Positions 55,291 to 64,000 of a DNA stretch of 64,000 nt are shown here, piece after piece. Source of the DNA: Cyclaneusma minus (taxonomy: Eukaryota; Ascomycota; Leotiomycetes; Marthamycetales; Marthamycetaceae); contig JAKZHN010000005.1 in the NCBI GenBank assembly GCA_037179335.1, positions 1-64,000 of the forward strand. The letters run 5' to 3'. The notes under the pieces were generated by a model. The model made no database searches. It saw only the letters and a list, made by a program, of their open reading frames with translations, and was not told where the DNA came from. Position 1 is the stretch's first letter. Each line of letters opens with the position of its first letter. Made by a program: the position numbers and the translations under genes.

Positions 55291-57728
55291 ATGTTGAAGC
55301 AAGAGGGAGAGGGGGCAAGCAATTCAATTCGTTTTATGTAGCTGATAACGTTCTCGACGGCTTCCTCACCAGTCGACAGTGAACTTGGGGGTCGACAGTG
55401 ACAACTTGAGAAAAGAAGTCCTGGATTTGTCTGTCTCTGATTCAGAAGACCCTGAGTAAAAGTTACGGATGGATAATCTGGTAGGTAACTTGCATCTCCA
55501 CAAAGAATTCTGTTCTTTTGTCATTGTTTGACGATTGAACATGCTGCGTGGACGATAGTGGTGAGGATTTGAAGAAGATGGAGGAGAGACAGCAAGCCAC
55601 TCCTTTTATCTATAATCTCTGTAGGTTGTGGCTGCTTAGCCAATACGATGCTAGCACTAGTGCGAGTCATAATTGGAAGCCCAGCTTCAATGACATTTCT
55701 CAGTACCAAATCTGCCATTTCACTGTCGAGCGCTAAAAGCTACTGTCGAACACAAAAGCGGCTGTTGGCGCTGCGATGTTCTACTGATTCCTCATAGCCA
55801 GCCGCCTGCCTCATCTCATCTTTTCCCTCGACTAATACCAAGGTTTTTTGGGTACCCTCGATAGAACAATCAAAGCTCAAAGGAGATGATTTCGAGTCAT
55901 AGAACCCGATCTCCAGAACCAGCTTGTTTCGATTCAAGTCGATAGCTTTGACGCAACGCTCAAAAGTTGAAGAAGAAAGAAGAGAGCAGGAAGCTCCTTT
56001 TCTACCTGGGATACATCGGTAAAGATTGAAGAATCTTAATCTGCGAATGGCCCAGTCATCCTGTCCTAGCACTATATAATGGGCAAGACTTCCCTATCAT
56101 TTTACTCTTCACGATCGCATTCACCAGGTCAACCCTACACGGGTTTGGACTCCAAAGCGCATTGATCTCGTGCCTTTGTTTCGCTCTCGAAAATGAAAAG
56201 CCCAAGAATGCATAGACTTGAATTTGGACTGTCTCCCAGCTCTGCCCTTAAGTTCCGTAGCGATAAGTTACCAACAGCCCTGCCGTCACCGTCGCTTACT
56301 GCTACCGGCAGGGCTTATTTGCTATCACGAGAGTGACGAGACAGTCCAAGTTTATGCCACCGATTCATGTCTAGGTGGAAGAGTATGGCAGGGAAGGGGC
56401 TATTGAGTCGCTCATGCACCTTCAGTGGACAAAGGCGATTCGCCATCATCGTCCTCGAAGGTCAAACTCAAATCCCAAATTTCCCAACTTGAAGCAGGAA
56501 AAGGAGGGAGCAAGCTGCTCCTTTTATACCCAAGACCCCACCTGCAGGCTGTTGCTGCTCGCCTACCATTATGTTAGCACTATCTCTCAATCATAATTGG
56601 AAGCTGAACTTCAAGGGGCAAGCTCTCAGTACCAACGCTGACGTCTTGCTGTCAAAGGTGAGAACTGCTGTTGAAAATGGTTGCTGATGATAGATATCAC
56701 GGAATGCGAAGAGCCGTATGTCTGCCTCTTCGACTGAGATTAGATAGTTGCGTAGAAGAAACCAGGGATGGAGATATCAGCTTTCGATGCAACTTCAGCG
56801 TTGTATGATGGTGGCCATTTTTTGGGCAGCAGGCACAGATAAAAGCTTGAAGGAGGAAGGAAGGGAGCAACTAGCTCTTTTTACACCGACAAGAGCCTAA
56901 TTTTTGGCGGCTCACTCGTCATGCTTCGATCATTGCCTGCAAATGTTGAGACTAGAAGCTTCGGGACCATGTCTCAGTACCGATGCCGCCCTGTTGCTGT
57001 CGAACGATCAAGCCAGTACTGTCGATAGAAGACCAGCTCCACGGACTTCCTATAGCCAACCCCAGGCTTACCAAACGCTCTGACTAATGTTGAGATATTC
57101 ACGTAAAAGAGAAAGGCCAACAAAGTAGATACCAGCTCGTCTCTGTAGCTTCAGTGTTGGTGAATAGTTGTCCATGCAGGCTTGAGGCTTGCTGTGGATC
57201 TTGCAGAGGCGTCATTGTTGCTGGAGAACAAGTAAAGGGGAGCAAGCATCTCTTTTTATACCGTGAATATCTGACCTTTAGCAGCACGTTCATGATGGTT
57301 CTAGCAACTGGGTTGATATCTGCACCATAACTAAGTAACAGGTAGCTTCGAGACAATTTCTCAGTACCGATACCGCCCTGTTGTTGTCGAACTTCAAGGC
57401 TACTGTCGATTGAAGGTCGGTTCCACGGCTTTACCATAGCCAATGCAGCATTACATGCTCCGCCTACTAATGTCAAGATAGGTATTCAAGTAGAAGAGAA
57501 AGGCCAGCTAAGAATATATCGGCTTGTACCTTAGCGGAGGAGGGGGATTTGAAAAAACCCGCCAAGCATAGTTTTAAACTTGATAAACCAGTCAAAATTT
57601 CAAAAGCGAGTAAAAAACTCAATAAACGGTTGGCAAACTCCAATAACAATTGGTAAACGGTCGGTATTGTTTTGAATTGTTATTTAAATTACAGCAGTTT
57701 ATAAAGTTTTTTTTTTAATTTGGCTTAA

Positions 57729-58135
57729 GCTTCAGCTCCAGCTTTTTGCCAGCTCCAAGGCTTAAGCTCAAACTCCAAGGCTTGAGCTCCAGCTTTTGCG
57801 CATACCATAATGCTCCAGCTCCAGCTCCAGCTCCAGCCTCCAGCCTCTAGCCTCCAGCCTCTAGCCTCCAGCCTTAGCTCCAGCTCCAGCTCTAGCTCCA
57901 ATACCGTCACCACCATCACCTACTAGCTCCAGCGCAGCAGCAGCAGCTTCAGCTCCAGCTCCAACACCATCACCACCACCCACCAGCTCCAGCCTCTAGC
58001 CTCCAGCCTCCAGCTCCAGCTCCACACCAGCTCTAGCTCCAGCTCCAGCTCCAACACCATCACCACCACCCACCAGCTCCAGCTTCAGCCTCCAATTCCA
58101 GCTTTCAGCGCTCCAGCTCCAGCAGCTCCATAATT
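57729..58135. repeat. AGCTCC/CCAGCC simple-repeat arm (left)
   Basis: Long run of interleaved CAGCTC hexamers and CTCCAGC heptamers with CACCACCACC patches; the left arm of the palindromic element. Confidence 0.85.
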
Positions 58136-58186
58136 CAGCAAGTCCATTTCCAGCCTTGCAGCTTCTTTGCGCGCTGCAGCGCCGGC

Positions 58187-58188
<2 letters not shown>

Positions 58189-58272
<84 letters not shown>
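58189..58272. other. Homopolymer G84, likely sequencing artefact
   Basis: Eighty-four consecutive G abut the assembly gap. A genomic G tract of this length is improbable here; a polymerase or base-calling artefact at a strong hairpin is the simpler reading. Confidence 0.8.
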
Positions 58273-58646
58273 NNNNNNNNNNNNNNNNNNNNNNNNNNNN
58301 NNNNNNNNNNNNNNNNNNNNNNNNNNNNNNNNNNNNNNNNNNNNNNNNNNNNNNNNNNNNNNNNNNNNNNNNNNNNNNNNNNNNNNNNNNNNNNNNNNNN
58401 NNNNNNNNNNNNNNNNNNNNNNNNNNNNNNNNNNNNNNNNNNNNNNNNNNNNNNNNNNNNNNNNNNNNNNNNNNNNNNNNNNNNNNNNNNNNNNNNNNNN
58501 NNNNNNNNNNNNNNNNNNNNNNNNNNNNNNNNNNNNNNNNNNNNNNNNNNNNNNNNNNNNNNNNNNNNNNNNNNNNNNNNNNNNNNNNNNNNNNNNNNNN
58601 NNNNNNNNNNNNNNNNNNNNNNNNNNNNNNNNNNNNNNNNNNNNNN
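58273..58646. other. Assembly gap (374 N)
   Basis: Unresolved bases at the centre of the palindromic element. The sequence immediately after the gap (58,647-58,720) is a corrupted copy of 58,100-58,170, so the gap size is not meaningful. Confidence 0.97.
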
Positions 58647-58719
58647 TCCCCGTTTTCAGCGCCCCACGCCCCCCCGCACCATAATTCCCCACTCCCATTC
58701 CCCCCCTTGCCGGTTTTTT

Positions 58720-58759
58720 GGGGGGGGCCGGGCATGCCCGGCCCCCCCCCCCCCCCCCC
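58720..58759. repeat. Perfect GC palindrome flanked by G8 and C18
   Basis: GGCCGGGCATGCCCGGCC (58726-58743) is an 18-bp perfect palindrome, extended by a G run on one side and a C run on the other. It is either the true hairpin centre of the element or an artefact made by reading through it. Confidence 0.6.
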
Positions 58760-58875
58760 ATGCGCAATTTGTTTACATTATGCTAACCATATTATGCCAG
58801 GCCCTCACCCTCACCCTCGCCATGGCGCATACCAGGCTATCCACTCGAACCTCAATACACATGCGCTAGAGCGGC

Positions 58876-58975
58876 CAGCTAAAGCTGGAGCTGGAGCTGC
58901 TACGCTGAAGCTAAAGCCGGAGCTAAAGGCTGCAGGCTGGAGGCTGGAGGCTGGAGGCTGGAGCTGGAGCTGGAT
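58876..58975. repeat. GGAGCT/GGCTGGA simple-repeat arm (right)
   Basis: The inverted counterpart of the left arm: tandem GGAGCT and GGCTGGA units on the right of the gap. Confidence 0.8.
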
Positions 58976-59502
58976 ATTTGGAGCTGGAATAAAATGTCTG
59001 TTTTTTGAATTAGAAAATCATTGGCAAACAGTAAAAAAAACAAAGGAAACCGTTTCGAGTTTCTAAACTTGGAAACGGTTTAAAATTTGAAAAAACCGTG
59101 CGTGCACGGTTTCTCAAAAAAAAACAGTTTATTAAAAATTTAAATGGTTGGCAAATAATATGCAAACTGTTTATAACTAGTTTTTTCATATCCCCCCGCT
59201 CCGCTAAGGTATCTGCAGCTTCAATGTTTGAAAATGACATGTTTCTTAGAAGCGGGTTAAGCTTGGAGGAGGAAGAAGAGGGGGCAAGCAGCTCCTTTTA
59301 TACCCAAAAAGTCCTACCTGTCAGTTCCTTCATGATGATGCTAGCAAAAGATTTAACTTGTTACCTACCTAGTCATAGTTAGAAACTCCGTCTGCGTACC
59401 AAGCTTGAGACATTCTAAGTTGTTGTCAAATGCCAGAATCTGCTGTCGAAAGGAGCAGAGTAACGTGCGTTGGTCGAGGAGAAGCCTCACACACGCATCA
59501 TA

Positions 59503-59723
59503 CAGTTTGAGGAAAAAAGTCTGAATACAGTCTATAGTTTCCGAATAATTGTAAATATTCCAAATAACTAGAAATATTCCCAATAACTGGGAATGTCCCA
59601 AATTACTTGAAATATTCCAAAGCACCCGGCATATTCCTAATTACTGAAATATTCCTGGTTATTTGGGATATTCGCGATTATTCAGAAATTGTAGGCCGTA
59701 TTCAGACTTTTTCCCACCCACTG
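59503..59723. mobile_element. mimp/impala-like MITE, 221 bp
   Basis: Terminal inverted repeats of 26 bp, 22 of 26 identical; the right one reads inward CAGTGGGTGGGAAAAAGTCT then GAATAC. TA flanks both ends (59501-59502, 59724-59725). A start of CAGTGGG with an A-rich middle and a TTTGAATAC/CTGAATAC end, a length near 220 bp and TA flanks match, from memory, the mimp elements of Fusarium that are mobilised by the Tc1/mariner transposon impala. There is no coding capacity. The interior is occupied by eight 19-bp interrupted palindromes. No gene follows closely on either side, though TATAAATA lies 18 bp to its right (59741). Confidence 0.82.
59538..59689. repeat. Array of eight ~19-bp interrupted palindromes
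   Basis: Units of 18-20 bp such as ATTCCCAATAACTGGGAAT (59576-59594): 6-bp arms around a 7-bp AT-rich spacer. Other copies are diverged but keep ATTCC at the start and AAT at the end. The array sits exactly between the MITE termini. Confidence 0.85.
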
Positions 59724-59740
59724 TAAGTTGGCAACCACTC

Positions 59741-60472
59741 TATAAATACCTACCTACATTTCTCCTCGCGAAGTCAGAAAGCTAGAAACTAAACTCACGC
59801 AGCACGCTCACAACTAATACCACGATCTTGGCTTGGGATGAGAGATGCAAGATGCAAGGACGAGCTACGAGACATGTCATAAAGTTGGAGTAAACTGGAA
59901 GATATCCGAAAACTACTCCTTCCCCTTGTGAGCTGTAGATGATTCGACGTCAGCTAGCACTGTTGCCGTTGTTACATGTCAGTGCCGCCACCTCCCCATG
60001 ACTGCCGTCATCAATCAATGTGGCTGTCAAAAGGGGCCAGGCCCAGCCCCAGGAATGCACCCCTGTCACACCGAAGAGCACGCAGCGAGTCACCCAAAGC
60101 ACCAGCGATGATCAGATAGTTCTTGGGCAAGCCCAATTATGGTATTCTTGCGTGTAGTAGCGACAACGCAATCTCTACTCTCCAGGCCTCCTTCCCCTCG
60201 TTCTAAATAACGATTAACCAAGCATCATCCCATGCTTCGATCACGCGCCACCCCCTCAAAGCATATGCTTGCCCAGTCCGACCATTCAATCCCGCTAAAG
60301 AGCGCACTCAACCCCAAGCAGTCACAAACTCCATAGAAATGCAAGAGAAACGTCCCTTATTGCCGTTTTTGTGCGCCGTTCTAGACTGTTCGGCGACCTG
60401 GGTTGAGCCAGAATTGAAGAATTTCTAAAGAATTACCGCTAAACGCAAGAAGCAGAAAAGTGTGGCGGAAAG
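59741..60472. other. Gene-poor segment right of the MITE
   Basis: TATAAATA at 59741-59748, followed by a leader-like CT/CA stretch and an ATG at about 59838 that opens only 14 codons. No gene supported before the gde1 3' end. Confidence 0.4.
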
Positions 60473-63400
60473 TTACTGGGTTGCAGTTTTAGGGTCAGCA
60501 AGAGGTGTAGTTTCGGCGGGAGTTGTAGGTATGGCCGTAGGAGCAGGCGCAGGCTTATTCGAAGACTTGGCCGCAGCTTCCGTGAGACCTTTGCGAATGG
60601 CAAGCACCGAGTCGACGATAACGGCATCGATGCCTTCTTTGACTTGTTGCTATCTCATCTGTCAGTAACGAGACCAAGGAGTTTAAGATGCAGAGAAAGA
60701 ACATACCTGCACCATCCTCGGATCATTATTCAATACCCCATAACTAACACAAACCAACCCCATCTCCTTCACCACCCTCACCAGTCTCGGACTATTACAC
60801 AACGGCTCACTCGCACTCACAATCCCCAGCAAATTCCAGCGACTTGCAAATCGAATGGCCTCCTGCAAACTACTCGCCCGAATATCACCCACCGGACTCA
60901 CCCCCGCATCCGTCAGAAACAATATCGGAATACTCGGTTGCTTGAAACTCAGCAACAGGCAAATATCCGGATTGAACGACGAGAAAATGATATTTCGCTT
61001 TTTGCCGAGATCGTAGACTTTTTTGAGGACTGTGTCGACGAAGCTGTTGAGTTCGACGGCGTACGTGTCCATGCCTTCGTCTTCGGTCTCGGAGAGCATG
61101 GGATACTTCATTTCGATGTTGAAGCCCACGTCTTGGGGGAGTTTGAGGAACATCTCTTCGAGGGTTGTGAAGGGGGCTTGGATGAAGTTTCCGCGGGAGT
61201 TGCCTTTGTAGCCTTTCTTTTTGAAGTCGCGTGTGTGCTTCATGCGCTCGTCCATCTCGTCGGCGTGCGTTGGGTGGGCGCTGAGACTGAGGGAGCGGGT
61301 TCGGTTTGTTACTTTTGCGACACCGTTCGCCTGTTTGCCATTTTCCTGGGCTGGCTTATCTGGCTTGGGGAATGGAGGTGATCCGGGTCGCGAGTTGCGG
61401 GGGGTTGGCTGATTGACGTGCATGAATTGCTCGAGAGTCAAGGCGTGTACTGGTGCGTCAATTCCTGTCTCGCTGACCAAGAAGTCGTGATAGATGACCG
61501 GAACGTGGTCTTTGGTTAGTTGGACATCAAACTCGACATAGTTGGCCCCCAAGTTGGCAGCTGCAATAAATGACTGCAAAGTGTTCTCTCCAAGCTGGAG
61601 TGACCTATTTGCAGTCATGTTTTTACCGAGTCCTCGGTGTCCAATGACCATGGTCGAAGTACTCTTCCAGTAAGTCTGCGCTTCCGTAATTTCCATGTTC
61701 GGATGCGAGAAAGGAGTGATGACAAGGAAGTTGAAGTGAACAGTTCCAATAACTTCGAGCGTGCTAGCAGCCACGATAGGAACGCTGACGTCTCCTTGCA
61801 GGTTCATTCGGTTGGCGCCAATATTTGGTCGGATGGTGGAGAGCATAGCCACACCACGCCCGATCTTGCGCTCATGGTCACCTGAATAGGTGGGAACAAT
61901 GTCGAAGAATAACTTGACTTTTGATGGATCCGGGGAGGTGAAAACCATTGGATCCGTAGCAATATTGTCTTGCACGGGTAGATCAATGATTGTTGGCTCG
62001 CCTGACGCACCACTAGCCGATACAACAACCGAAAGAGCGGTATCCAGTTGCGTCGAGTGAGCCTCCGCAAGGGGTACTCTGTCAAGCTTGACAGCATCAA
62101 CCTGCTTCCTCATGTCCATCGATCCAAGGCTGACCAAGACTAAGCTCTCATTCGTCAAGTACCTGTGACCAAAGGTTTTTACCGGCTCAGTCGTTCGAAC
62201 AACGCCATTTGAACTGGTGAACTGTGAGCGACGCTCCTCTAGTGAGGCAGTAGTGGGCGGAGAAGAGGGCGCAGTGCTATCCGACTCCTCGGAATCAGAT
62301 GAGTTATCTTGAGGGGGGGCGATTTCGGCAAGTATTCTAGCGATCTCGATATGGCCCCTGAAAGCTGCGTGTTCTCTTGCCGTCCAGCCCGAAGTATCCA
62401 GTTTGCCAATCTCCGCCCCAGCAGCGATCAGCAATTCCACGACTGGAAGATGACCGTGTACCGCAGCGACATGAAGGGGTGTCCACGAGAATGAGTTTTC
62501 AGCCAATTCAGTATCGGCCTTCTGATCATCGGTTCCATCCAGCAGGATTTTAGCGCAATCTTTATGACCAAAACGTGCTGCAACATGCAAAGCCGTCTCG
62601 CCAGTCTCATCCTGCCAGTTGATATCCACGCTAGCCTCGACGAGAAGTTTTACTATTACCGTAAAATCTGCTTTCGCCGCTAGAGCAAGCACTGCACTGG
62701 ATTTCGAGATTTGCTTTCTCGCAACCGCTTTCTGATCATTTGGTCCTTGCCAATTCTCGCCGTCCAGGAGTGCCTTGGTAGTAAGGGGGTGTCCTCCAAT
62801 AACACTAAGGTGCAATGGCGCAAGCCCCTCGTTGTCTTGCCATTCTGGAGCGTCGATGCCATTCTCCACGTTGAATTGGCCCCAGTTTTGCATGTAATAC
62901 ATAACCAGCTGACAGATAACCACGAAACCGTATTCAGCTGCGTAGTGGAGAGGCAGACGGCCGTAAGAGTCTCTGCTGCTCAAAGCACACCGTTGGCGAG
63001 GCTCAAGGTTCTCCAAAACGAACGAAAGCATTTTGACTGATTCGTCATCATGGCCGAGCATCTGACATTCCTTCAATTTGCTCGGTACCGGAGCCATCAT
63101 CGGCGACGTAGCTGGAGTGATGTACTGGACAGGCTCAAGCCTGCCCGTCTCCTGGAACTCTTTCGCAACTTCGGGCTGAGCGGTCTTAAACCTGCCAATC
63201 GAAATTACCAAGCGATGCAAGCAGTTGCGCTGGTTGATGTCTTCCGGCTCGTCGAGACTCTTGGTTTGCTTCAAAAGATGGCTAGTGCAGCTCTTCGCAC
63301 GACAAGATATTGCGCGCTGCAGAATGTTGAGCAGAAGCTTCTGCATCCCTGGATCACCTGGCTCGATATTGGCTTCTAGGAGGGTTTCCTTCAAAATCGA

Positions 63401-64000
63401 GAGGTCGTCGCTCTTGATAGTACGGTCCAAAGTATCTAAGACACCTTGTGGCAGACTGAACATTGTCCTTGACGATACCCTCTTCAGCGAGCCAGTGGAG
63501 TGTATGGACCTGGCATCGTCCTGAATGTTGGCTTCACCAAGAACAGAAAGCCAGTCATTGGTGGTCTTCATGGCGGCTGACAGAGCTGTATTTGTAGCGA
63601 ATGGTTTGGGGAACACCTTCGATTCGAGGTATCGTTGTTGGTTATGTGCATCAGGGACTTTCTTGTCGAGCTTCTTGGTGATCTTGATAAATCCACGGCG
63701 ATTGACTTCGCCGAACCATTGTAGCTTTCTGAGTTGGCCCCTGAGCTCCAGCAATGCGCCCATAAGATCTTCGACTTCATCGCGATCGAGTGATGCAAGA
63801 ACATCCTCTCGAGGAGGACGTTTTCCGAGGGTCGAGCTGAAGGGTTCCTGGTGTGCGACAACAATGTCAGTCACTAGATTTGTATTCGAGCATTCGACAA
63901 GACGTGAATGATGGTCTGAACTGAGCCAAACGACTCAATGCCATCCAAAAGTGAAGATAGAAAACTCACCGGCGATTTTCCATAGCGCTCGCCTAGGAGT
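60473..64000 (-). CDS. gde1: Glycerophosphodiester phosphodiesterase Gde1 (SPX-ANK-GDPD), 5' partial
   Basis: Exons 60473-60649, 60707-63847 and 63970 to beyond the window; at least 1115 residues are visible. The gene starts outside, so the first part of the SPX domain is missing; the visible SPX remainder reads LLGERYGKSP, then LDRDEVEDLMGALLELRGQL and GFIKITKKLDKK. At least five ankyrin repeats follow (YGRLPLHYAAEYG, GLAPLHLSVIGG, ETALHVAARFGH, WTPLHVAAVHGH, WTAREHAAFRGH). The GDPD catalytic domain begins VIGHRGLGKN, with ENTLQSF, E-F-D-V-Q-L-T-K-D and PVIYHD metal-binding and catalytic residues. Gde1 hydrolyses glycerophosphocholine to choline and glycerol-3-phosphate, with SPX sensing phosphate status through inositol pyrophosphates. 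The intron acceptor at 63848 was chosen because it alone keeps frame 0. The final exon adds IDAVIVDSVLAIRKG and a Pro/Ala/Thr tail. Confidence 0.95.

Larger units (their letters stand above)
57529..59209. mobile_element. TA-flanked inverted-repeat element (non-autonomous, foldback-like)
   Basis: Both ends start CCTTAGCGGAG and share 27 of 30 bases to TGAAAAAAC in inverted orientation; each is flanked by TA (57527-57528 and 59210-59211). TA duplications fit Tc1/mariner-type insertion. The interior has no transposase frame: it is an imperfect large palindrome, with AGCTCC/CCAGCC repeats on the left (57,729-58,135) and their complement GGAGCT/GGCTGG on the right (58,876-58,975). Subterminal short inverted repeats occur, such as AAACCGTGCGTGCACGGTTT at about 59,091-59,110. 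The centre holds an unresolved gap. Removing the element rejoins the 360-bp repeat with correct spacing. Confidence 0.8.
55293..59460. repeat. Degenerate ~360-bp tandem repeat array, ~7 units
   Basis: Two landmark motifs recur in order. Motif A is close to GAGCAAGCTGCTCCTTTTATACC, cited by its start in each copy: about 55313, 55588, 55984, 56508, 56865, 57240 and 59282. Motif B, TCTCAGTACCRA followed by GCTGTCGAA-like sequence, lies at 55698, 56623, 56972, 57359 and, diverged, 59392. Well-preserved A-to-A steps are 357 and 375 bp, and 359 bp for the last step after removing an inserted 1.68-kb element. On the minus strand motif A reads GIKGAACSLL, and one unit contains LLLSYGADINP, reminiscent of an ankyrin repeat. 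The units may be relics of a repeat-protein coding array, but frameshifts and stops are everywhere. Confidence 0.75.

Noticed and set aside
57099..57476. 125-codon minus-strand frame with LLLSYGADINP, considered as an ankyrin gene
   Set aside because: Only one motif resembles ankyrin, the neighbouring repeat units have stops and frameshifts in the same frame, and an element interrupts the array; at most a relic.
58085..59066. Long frames with poly-Gly or poly-Pro and unknown residues
   Set aside because: They consist of the G84 run, the N gap and simple repeats; assembly artefact.

Overview
The window is one chromosome end of a filamentous ascomycete (Pezizomycotina). The evidence is a terminal C-rich AACCCT telomere array, an AT-rich decayed subtelomere, short introns (mostly 50-120 nt, GTRNGT donors, CTRAY-type branch sites), CT/CA-rich leaders, and protein families typical of this subphylum. 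The class is not certain; Leotiomycetes or a near relative is a guess. Splice sites were placed by eye, keeping the reading frame and family similarity, and in nearly every listed gene the joined exons sum exactly to whole codons.

Layout. 1-126 telomere; 127-173 a different hexamer array; 174 to about 1500 AT-rich RIP-like relic; about 1.6-2.75 kb short degenerate repeats. From 3.1 to 54.4 kb is an ordinary, gene-dense, mostly housekeeping arm: Ctr86/ataxin-10-like protein, a PPCDC-like flavoprotein fused to an F-box-like stretch and WW-type ankyrin-like repeats, HP1, an FAD monooxygenase fused to a multi-pass membrane domain, an orphan repeat protein, Pmt4-type O-mannosyltransferase, TAF10, a RING protein, mitochondrial uS19m, alcohol dehydrogenase, an aquaglyceroporin, ribosomal L26, a large AT-hook/zinc-finger protein, Tma46, Ost4, Yra1/ALY, an SDR, p23, Vps24, a CZIB/DUF866 protein and SmF. 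Their roles fall in gene expression (HP1, TAF10, Yra1, SmF, L26, Tma46, uS19m), secretory glycosylation (Pmt4, Ost4) and membrane traffic or transport (Vps24, aquaporin). They do not form a pathway cluster.

54.4-60.5 kb is a second gene-poor island. It holds a decayed tandem repeat with a period near 360 bp, a 1.7-kb TA-flanked inverted-repeat element inserted into that array (with an assembly gap and homopolymer artefacts at its centre), and a separate 221-bp TA-flanked MITE whose termini resemble mimp/impala elements and whose body is an array of 19-bp interrupted palindromes. The window closes inside Gde1 (SPX-ankyrin-GDPD), whose 5' end lies beyond the edge.

Most notable: the mimp-like MITE; the inserted palindromic element with an internal empty-site control; the PPCDC-like pseudoenzyme fusion; the monooxygenase-membrane fusion; the unusually long YRA1 intron; and microexons of 8 and 16 nt.
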